64,000 nucleotides of DNA from Streptomyces rubrogriseus (lineage in GTDB: Bacteria > Actinomycetota > Actinomycetes > Streptomycetales > Streptomycetaceae): contig NZ_CP116256.1 in NCBI RefSeq assembly GCF_027947575.1, positions 6,200,001-6,264,000 on the forward strand, written 5' to 3'. The notes beneath the pieces were generated by a model that was given only the letters and a program-made list of their open reading frames with translations, did not search any database and was not told the DNA's origin. Made by a program: the position numbers and the translations under genes. Below, piece after piece: positions 58,629 to 64,000 of the stretch (the first letter of the stretch is position 1; every line of letters starts with the position of its first letter).

Positions 58629-58793
58629 GTCTCCATCCTGACCACTCCGGCGCCCGTTCACCCCCTGCTTTCGCGTGCCCGTGACCACAGTGCGCCCTCC
58701 GGGTGCCCCTGTGCGACGGCGGGGCCCCGCGACGCCGCCGCGTAAAGCGTGGCGACGGCCGGAGTGCCCGGCCGCACGTCAGGGGGAGGCCCG

Positions 58794-58883
58794 TTGAGTT
58801 CCGACACGCTGAGTTCCGACATGCTGAGTTCCGACACGTTGAGTTCCGACACGCTGAGTGCCGGTGCCTTGAGTCCCGATGCC
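58794..58883 (+). repeat. 15-bp minisatellite at the antiporter start
   Basis: Four near-identical 15-base units (YTGAGTTCCGACAYG) run from 58794 to 58853, followed by two diverged units. They encode LSSDT repeats, and two of the clear units begin with TTG, so the array also repeats the start codon. Confidence 0.9.
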
Positions 58884-60164
58884 CTGATCACCCACTTCGT
58901 GGGTGCCTCGGCGCTGATCCTGGTGGCCGCCCACAGCGGTGGGTGGCTGGCCCGGCGGCTGGGGCAGCCGTACATCGTGGGCCAGTTGGCGACGGGGATC
59001 GCCCTCGGTCCCTCGCTGCTCGGCAGCACGGCCCCGGACGCGTACGCGGCCCTGTTCCCGGCGGCGATCGGTCCGGCGCTGACCGGGCTCGCGCAGTTCT
59101 CGCTGGTGGTGTTCCTGTTCGCGGTGGGCTACGAGCTGGACCTGAAGATGCTCGGTGTCCGGGCGCGCAGCTCGGTGAACGTGGCGCTGGCCTCGTTCGC
59201 CGTGCCGATGGCCGTGGGCAGCGGCTGCGCCCTGCTGTTCGGGGACGCCCTGCACGACCTGGGCATGCCCAGGGACCTCTCGCCCGGCATGGTGGTCTTC
59301 GCTGGGGTCGCCCTGGCGACGACGGCGGTACCGGTGCTGACGGCCATCGTGCGCGAGAACGGGCTGTCCCGCACGGTGCCCGGAGTGGTGGCCGTCTCCG
59401 CCGCCGGGGTGCTGGACGCGATCTGCTGGACGGTGCTGGCGGGCGCGCTGCTGGAGTCGGGGGGTGGGGGCGGCGCCGGAGGAGGGCTCGACTGGCCGTG
59501 GCGGGTGCTGCTCACGGTCGGCTACGTCGCCCTGATGGCCTGCGCGGCCCGTCCGCTGCTGCGCCTGCTGCTGTGGCGGACCCGCCTGGAGCCCTCGCTC
59601 CGGATGGCGCTGCTCATCGGCTTCGCGCTCGGCTCGGCGTGGGTCACGCACGCGCTGGGACTGCATGTGATCTTCGGTGCGCTGCTCGCCGGGGTGGTCG
59701 TCCCGCGCGAGGAGGGCGGCACGCTCGACCCCGATCTGCTGCGGCCGCTGCTGTCCGTGGCCTCGCTGCTGCTGCCGTTCTTCTTCGTGCTGTCGGGCCA
59801 GTCCGTGGCGCTGAACAGCATGACGGGCACGGGCTGGGCCGCCCTGGCGGTGGTGACGCTGCTCGCGGTGGTGACGAAGATCGGCAGCGGGGCGGCGGCG
59901 GCCGGTCTGGGCGGCCTCGACCGGCACGACGCGTGGACGGTCGGCATCCTGCTCAACACCCGGGGGCTGACCGAGCTGATCGCCCTCAACGCGGGCCTGG
60001 ACGCGGGCCTGCTGAGCGCCCCGCTCTACACGGTCCTGGTCTTCATGGCCCTCGCCACGACGCTGCTGACCCAGCCGCTCCTGCTGCTGAACGCGCGGCT
60101 CGCCACCCGCGAGCGCCGTCCGGAGTCGGCCCGGTCCACGGCGGTGAAGCCGTACGCCGGGTGA
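58794..60164 (+). CDS. Cation/proton antiporter (CPA2, KefB-like)
   Basis: 456 residues if the TTG at 58794 is used; GGGGGAGG stands 6 bases before it, while an in-frame GTG at 58749 has no such site. The first about 30 residues are LSSDT-type repeats. Then about 12 membrane helices with RRLGQPYIVGQLATGIALGP, FLFAVGYELDLKML, GLHVIFGALLAGVVVP and LNTRGLTELIALNAGL, the CPA2 antiporter pattern. No TrkA-N regulatory domain follows. It exchanges Na+ or K+ for H+; the ion is not predictable. Confidence 0.88.
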   Translation: MSSDTLSSDMLSSDTLSSDTLSAGALSPDALITHFVGASALILVAAHSGGWLARRLGQPYIVGQLATGIALGPSLLGSTAPDAYAALFPAAIGPALTGLAQFSLVVFLFAVGYELDLKMLGVRARSSVNVALASFAVPMAVGSGCALLFGDALHDLGMPRDLSPGMVVFAGVALATTAVPVLTAIVRENGLSRTVPGVVAVSAAGVLDAICWTVLAGALLESGGGGGAGGGLDWPWRVLLTVGYVALMACAARPLLRLLLWRTRLEPSLRMALLIGFALGSAWVTHALGLHVIFGALLAGVVVPREEGGTLDPDLLRPLLSVASLLLPFFFVLSGQSVALNSMTGTGWAALAVVTLLAVVTKIGSGAAAAGLGGLDRHDAWTVGILLNTRGLTELIALNAGLDAGLLSAPLYTVLVFMALATTLLTQPLLLLNARLATRERRPESARSTAVKPYAG

Positions 60165-60216
60165 CTCCGGCCGGCGCACGTCCCACCGCCGCGGCCCGGT
60201 CACCGGGTCCCGGAGG

Positions 60217-62823
60217 TCACAGCCGCGGGTCCACCGGCTCCGACTCCAGGGCCAGCACTGCGAACACCGCCTCGTGCACTCGCCACAGCGGCTCGCCGTC
60301 CGCGAGCCGGTCCAGGGCCTCCAGGCCGAGGGCGTACTCGCGGATCGCCAGCGACCGCTTGTGGTTCAGGAAGCGGTGCCTGAGCCGGGCGAGGTTGTCG
60401 GGGCGGGTGTACTCGGGGCCGTAGATGATCCGCAGGTACTCGCGGCCGCGGCACTTGATGCCGGGCTGCACCAGGCGGCCCTTGTCTCCCCCACTCTCGG
60501 CTTCGCTCGAGCGGGGGGACCCCCACCGCACGAGGGCGCCGATCGGCTTGACCACCATGCCCTCGCCGCCGCGGCCGGTCATCTCCAGCCACCAGTCGAC
60601 GCCCGCCGCCACCGACTCGGGGTCGCCGGTGTCGACGTACAGGCGCCGGGTGGTCTGGAGCAGGCCGCTGCCGTCGTGCTCGACGAGCCGGTCGAGGAGG
60701 GCCAGCTGCTCGTCGTGCGGCAGCGCGGCCAGGCTGCGGCCCTGCACCGCCAGGATCTGGAACGGGGCCAGGCGGACGCCGTCCAGGCCGTCGGTGGGCC
60801 AGCAGTAACGGCGGTAGGCGTCGGTGAAGGCGGCCGCGTCGGCGGACCGGGCGCGCTGGCGGTCGAGGAGGTCCTTCACCTCGACGCCGCGCGCCGCGGC
60901 ACCCTCCAGCGCGGCCAGCGCGCCCGGGAACACCGCGCCGGAGGCGGCGCCCACGGCGGCGTACTGGGAGCGCAGCAGGCCGGATGCCTTGAGCGACCAG
61001 GGCATCAGCTCGGTGTCGAGGAGCAGCCAGTCGGTGGCCAGTTCCTCCCACAGGCCGGCCTCGCCGATCGCGGTGCGCAGCCGGTCCAGGATCTCCTCGG
61101 TGAGCGAGGCGTCGTCGAGGAAGGGGCGGCCGGTGCGGGTGTAGAGGGACCCGGTGGGACCGTCGACCCCGAAGCGGGCGCGGGCCGCGTCCGCGTCGCG
61201 GCAGACCAGGGCCACCGCCCGGGAGCCCATGTGCTTCTCCTCGCACACGACCCGCTCGACGCCGTCCGCCGCGTACTGCGCGAAGGCCTCCTTGGGGTGC
61301 TCCAGGTAGCCGTCCACCCCGGAGGTGGCCGTCGGTGCCATGGTCGGCGGGAGGTACGGGAGCAGCCGGGGGTCGGTGGCGAAGCGGCTCATCACCTCCA
61401 GCGCGGCCGCGCCGTTCTCCTCGCGTACGGTGATCCGCCCGGCGTGCCGGGTCTCCACCACCCGGCGGCCCTGGACGTCGGCCAGGTCCAGCGGGCGGCC
61501 GTCGTGCCCGCCGGGTGCCTCGGTGCGCAGCGGCTTGGCCGGCTCGTACCAGACCCGCTCGGCGGGTACGTCGACGATCTCCCGCTCCGGCCAGCGCAGC
61601 GCGGTGAGCTTGCCACCGAAGACCGCGCCGGTGTCCAGGCAGATGGTGTTGTTCAGCCAGGTGGCCTCCGGGACCGGGGTGTGGCCGTAGACGACGGCCG
61701 CGCGGCCCCGGTAGTCCTCGGCCCACGGGTAGCGCACGGGCAGGCCGAACTCGTCGGTCTCGCCGGTGGTGTCGCCGTACAGGGCGTGGCTGCGGACCCG
61801 GCCGGAGGTGCGGCCGTGGTACTTCTCGGGCAGACCCGCGTGGCAGACCACGAGCCGGCCGCCGTCGAGGACGTAGTGGCTGACCAGGCCGTCGATGAAC
61901 TCCCGTACCTCGGCGCGGAACTCCTCGCTCTCCCCCTCCATCTGCTCGATCGTCTCGGCGAGTCCGTGGGTGTGCTGGACCTTGCGGCCCTTCAGGAAGC
62001 GGCCGTACTTGTTCTCGTGGTTGCCGGGGACGCACAGCGCGTTGCCCGACTTGACCATGGACATCACGCGGCGCAGCACGCCGGGGCTGTCCGGGCCGCG
62101 GTCGACGAGGTCGCCGACGAAGACGGCGGTGCGGCCGTCGGGGTGGACGCCGTCGGTGTAGCCGAGCTTGCCGAGCAGGGTCTCCAGCTCGGCGGCGCAG
62201 CCGTGGATGTCGCCGACGATGTCGAAGGGGCCGGTGAGGTGGGTGAGGTCGTTGAACCGCTTCTCGGTGACGACGGTGGCGTGCTCGGCCTCCGCGACGC
62301 CGCGCAGCACGTGCACCTTGCGGAAGCCCTCGCGCTCCAGGTGGCGCAGGGAGCGGCGGAGTTCGCGGGTGTGGCGCTGGATGACCCGGCGGGGCATGTC
62401 GGCGCGGTCGGTGCGGGTGGCGTTGCGCTCGGCGCAGACCTGCTCGGGCACGTCGAGGACGATGGCGATGGGCAGCACGTCGTGCTTCCTGGCCAGCTCG
62501 ATCAGCTGACGCCGGGCGTCCTGCTGCACGTTGGTGGCGTCGACGACGGTGCGGCGGCCGGCGGCGAGCCGCTTGCCCGCGATGTAGTGCAGGACGTCGA
62601 AGGCGTCGCGGCTGGCGCTCTGGTCGTTCTCGTCGTCGGCGACCAGGCCCCGGCAGAAGTCGGAGGAGATGACCTCGGTCGGCTTGAAGTGGCGCCGGGC
62701 GAAGGTGGACTTGCCGGATCCGGAGGCGCCGATCAGCACGACGAGGGAGAGGTCGGTGACGGGCAGGGCGCGGGCCCGCACGGAGGTGGCTCCGGTGGTG
62801 CCGGTGGTGTCTGCGGTGCTCAT
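60217..62823 (-). CDS. pnkp: Bacterial polynucleotide kinase-phosphatase-ligase (Pnkp)
   Basis: 868 residues. Kinase module: P-loop GASGSGKST (about 32-40). Phosphatase module: GDIHGCAAELE, GDLVDRGPDSPG, GNHENKYGRF, YGHTPVPEA. Ligase/adenylyltransferase module: VVCEEKHMGSRAVALV with the nucleophile Lys, EGMVVKPIG, and a C-terminal RLRHRFLNHKRSLAIREYAL. Pnkp heals and seals RNA cut by ribotoxins, acting with Hen1. The Hen1 stop overlaps this start by four bases. A repeat element is inserted in frame in the ligase module (60486-60526). Confidence 0.95.
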   Translation of the reverse strand: MSTADTTGTTGATSVRARALPVTDLSLVVLIGASGSGKSTFARRHFKPTEVISSDFCRGLVADDENDQSASRDAFDVLHYIAGKRLAAGRRTVVDATNVQQDARRQLIELARKHDVLPIAIVLDVPEQVCAERNATRTDRADMPRRVIQRHTRELRRSLRHLEREGFRKVHVLRGVAEAEHATVVTEKRFNDLTHLTGPFDIVGDIHGCAAELETLLGKLGYTDGVHPDGRTAVFVGDLVDRGPDSPGVLRRVMSMVKSGNALCVPGNHENKYGRFLKGRKVQHTHGLAETIEQMEGESEEFRAEVREFIDGLVSHYVLDGGRLVVCHAGLPEKYHGRTSGRVRSHALYGDTTGETDEFGLPVRYPWAEDYRGRAAVVYGHTPVPEATWLNNTICLDTGAVFGGKLTALRWPEREIVDVPAERVWYEPAKPLRTEAPGGHDGRPLDLADVQGRRVVETRHAGRITVREENGAAALEVMSRFATDPRLLPYLPPTMAPTATSGVDGYLEHPKEAFAQYAADGVERVVCEEKHMGSRAVALVCRDADAARARFGVDGPTGSLYTRTGRPFLDDASLTEEILDRLRTAIGEAGLWEELATDWLLLDTELMPWSLKASGLLRSQYAAVGAASGAVFPGALAALEGAAARGVEVKDLLDRQRARSADAAAFTDAYRRYCWPTDGLDGVRLAPFQILAVQGRSLAALPHDEQLALLDRLVEHDGSGLLQTTRRLYVDTGDPESVAAGVDWWLEMTGRGGEGMVVKPIGALVRWGSPRSSEAESGGDKGRLVQPGIKCRGREYLRIIYGPEYTRPDNLARLRHRFLNHKRSLAIREYALGLEALDRLADGEPLWRVHEAVFAVLALESEPVDPRL
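60486..60526. repeat. Streptomyces-type palindromic repeat inside pnkp
   Basis: A hairpin-forming element has TCCCCC (60487-60492) and GGGGGGA (60513-60519) arms around CTCTCGGCTTCGCTCGAGC, followed by CCCCCA. I recall this element as frequent between genes in Streptomyces. Here it lies inside a coding region and adds about 14 residues (GSPRSSEAESGGDK) without breaking the frame. Confidence 0.7.
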
Positions 62824-64000
62824 GCGGCCTTCGCCTCCTTCTCGGTGGCGGTAGCGGTAGCGGTAGCGGTCAGGGTGAACAGGGCCAGCTGGGTGGGCGG
62901 GCCCACCTCCGGGTCGTCGGGTCCCACGGGGCGGAACTCGACGTCGTAGCCGTGGCGTTCGGCGACCGCTCGGGCCCAGGCGCGGAACTCCCCGCGGGTC
63001 CACTCGAAGCGGTGGTCGCGGTGGCGGGCGTGACCGGCGGGCAGGGTCTCCCAGCGCACGTTGTACTCGACGTTGGGGGTGGTGACGACGACGGTACGCG
63101 GACGGGCCGAGCCGAAGACGGCGTACTCCAGGGCGGGCAGCCTCGGCAGGTCGAGGTGCTCGATCACCTCGCTGAGCACGGCGGCGTCGTACCCCTTGAG
63201 GCGCTTGTCGGTGTAGGCGAGGGAACCCTGGAAGAGCCGGACGCGGGCGGCCTGCCGTTCGCCCATGCGGTCCAGCTTGAGCCGCCGGGAGGCGATGGTG
63301 AGGGCGCGCACCGACACGTCCACGCCGACGATCTCGGTGAACCGCGGCTCGCTGAGCAGCTCGCGCACCAGGTGCCCCTCGCCGCAGCCCAGGTCGAGGA
63401 CGCGGGCGGCGGCGTGGTCGCGCAGCGCGGTGAGGATCGCCTCGCGGCGGTGCACGGCGAGCGGGGTCGGCTTCGGCTCCTGCTCGGCCTCCGCCTCGAC
63501 CGCGTTGTCGATCTCCTCGACCTCGCTGTCGTCGGTCTCGGCCAGCCGGATCAGCTCCAGCCGGTCCATCGCCTCGCGGGTCAGGGACCAGCGGCGGGAC
63601 AGGTAGCGGCTGGTGATGAGCTTGTGCTCGGGGTGGCCGGGCAGCCAGCCCGCACCGGCCCGCATCAGCTTGTCGACCTCGTCCGGGGAGACCCAGTAGT
63701 GCTTGGCGTCGTCGAGCACCGGGAGGAGGACGTACAGGTGGCGCAGGGCGTTCGAGAGGGTGAGGGCCTCGGACTCCAGCACGAGCCGGACGTAGCGCGA
63801 GTCGCCCCACTCGGGGAACTCGGTGTCCAGCGGCACCGCCTCGACGGCGACCGCCCAGCCCAGCGGCTCGAACAGGCGCCGCACCAGGTCGGGGCCACCG
63901 CGGGCGGGCAGCGCCGGGATCTCGACGCGCAGCGGCAGCGGTTCGGCGGCACGCTCCGGGCGGGCCTTGCACACGCCGCGCATCGCGCTGGAGAAGACGT
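62820..64000 (-). CDS. hen1: Hen1 RNA 3'-terminal ribose 2'-O-methyltransferase, N-terminus outside window
   Basis: The frame is open to the right edge (about 393 residues visible of the usual 460-500), so the start is missing; the Met at 63983 (FSSAMRGVCK) is internal in homologues. N-terminal Pnkp-activating region, then a methyltransferase at about the last 220 residues: SAM site VLDLGCGEGHLVRELL, metal/active site SEVIEHLDLPRLPALEYAVF, VVTTPNVEYNVRW and RHRDHRFEW. It methylates the 2'-OH at the broken 3' end so that, after Pnkp sealing, the site resists the same ribotoxin. Gene overlaps pnkp by four bases (ATGA). Confidence 0.95.
   Translation of the reverse strand, partial: VFSSAMRGVCKARPERAAEPLPLRVEIPALPARGGPDLVRRLFEPLGWAVAVEAVPLDTEFPEWGDSRYVRLVLESEALTLSNALRHLYVLLPVLDDAKHYWVSPDEVDKLMRAGAGWLPGHPEHKLITSRYLSRRWSLTREAMDRLELIRLAETDDSEVEEIDNAVEAEAEQEPKPTPLAVHRREAILTALRDHAAARVLDLGCGEGHLVRELLSEPRFTEIVGVDVSVRALTIASRRLKLDRMGERQAARVRLFQGSLAYTDKRLKGYDAAVLSEVIEHLDLPRLPALEYAVFGSARPRTVVVTTPNVEYNVRWETLPAGHARHRDHRFEWTRGEFRAWARAVAERHGYDVEFRPVGPDDPEVGPPTQLALFTLTATATATATEKEAKAA

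Noticed and set aside
58794..58883. CRISPR-like array of 15-base repeats
   Set aside because: Units are directly adjacent without spacers and encode in-frame LSSDT repeats, so it is a minisatellite.

Overview
The window looks like Streptomyces chromosome. GC content is very high with strong third-position GC, GTG and TTG starts are common, GGAGG-type ribosome binding sites are frequent, and many families are typical of the genus (XRE/DUF5753 with DUF397, DUF5999, DUF6299, DUF2637, secreted SLT proteins, a GH92 mannosidase). From memory, both flanks keep the gene order of the S. coelicolor SCO597x-SCO600x region: arginine deiminase, ornithine carbamoyltransferase and permease on one side, and MurA-like protein, aconitase, NgcEFG and a ROK regulator on the other. 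This was not checked by alignment.

Left conserved part (1-16.3 kb): a ROK regulator cut by the left edge; a three-gene sugar ABC importer without its own ATPase (ngcE-ngcF-ngcG, closed by a 23-bp-stem terminator); a large secreted GH92 alpha-mannosidase; an XRE/DUF5753 regulator with a nearby DUF397 gene; two small membrane proteins; aconitase, preceded by a near-consensus iron box and an 18-bp MarR-type palindrome; a DUF4236 protein; and an XRE-enolpyruvyltransferase (MurA-like) fusion.

Accessory part (16.3-35 kb): a defence and conflict region. It holds a NACHT NTPase with an N-terminal Mrr-like domain, divergent from a two-gene operon coding for a nucleotide-processing Rossmannoid protein (deoxyribosyltransferase/SLOG-like) and a SLATT-type membrane effector. 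Next come a decayed 1.3-kb stretch, a 1,503-residue Rhs polymorphic toxin with a divergent neighbour, an McrB-McrC type IV restriction pair, a Ser/Thr kinase, a DISARM DrmD-like relic and a multiply frameshifted helical-repeat gene. Repeated gene decay suggests defence-gene turnover. I see no integrase or attachment site.

Right part (35-64 kb): a secreted lytic transglycosylase-like protein; a translationally coupled lipoprotein and membrane-anchored TIR-WD40 protein; a thiol-redox cluster (CcdA, DsbA-like, a CPVC membrane protein, a secreted protein); several small genus-specific genes; an aryl-CoA catabolic cluster best explained as 2-aminobenzoyl-CoA (anthranilate) degradation (RidA, acyl-CoA dehydrogenase, CoA ligase, PaaX-type regulator, monooxygenase/reductase fusion, enoyl-CoA hydratase), whose two divergent promoter regions share an exact 13-mer; a sulfotransferase; an RsbW-like ATPase; an arginine deiminase pathway unit (permease, OTC, ArcA); a cation/proton antiporter; and the Pnkp-Hen1 RNA repair pair, with Hen1 cut by the right edge.
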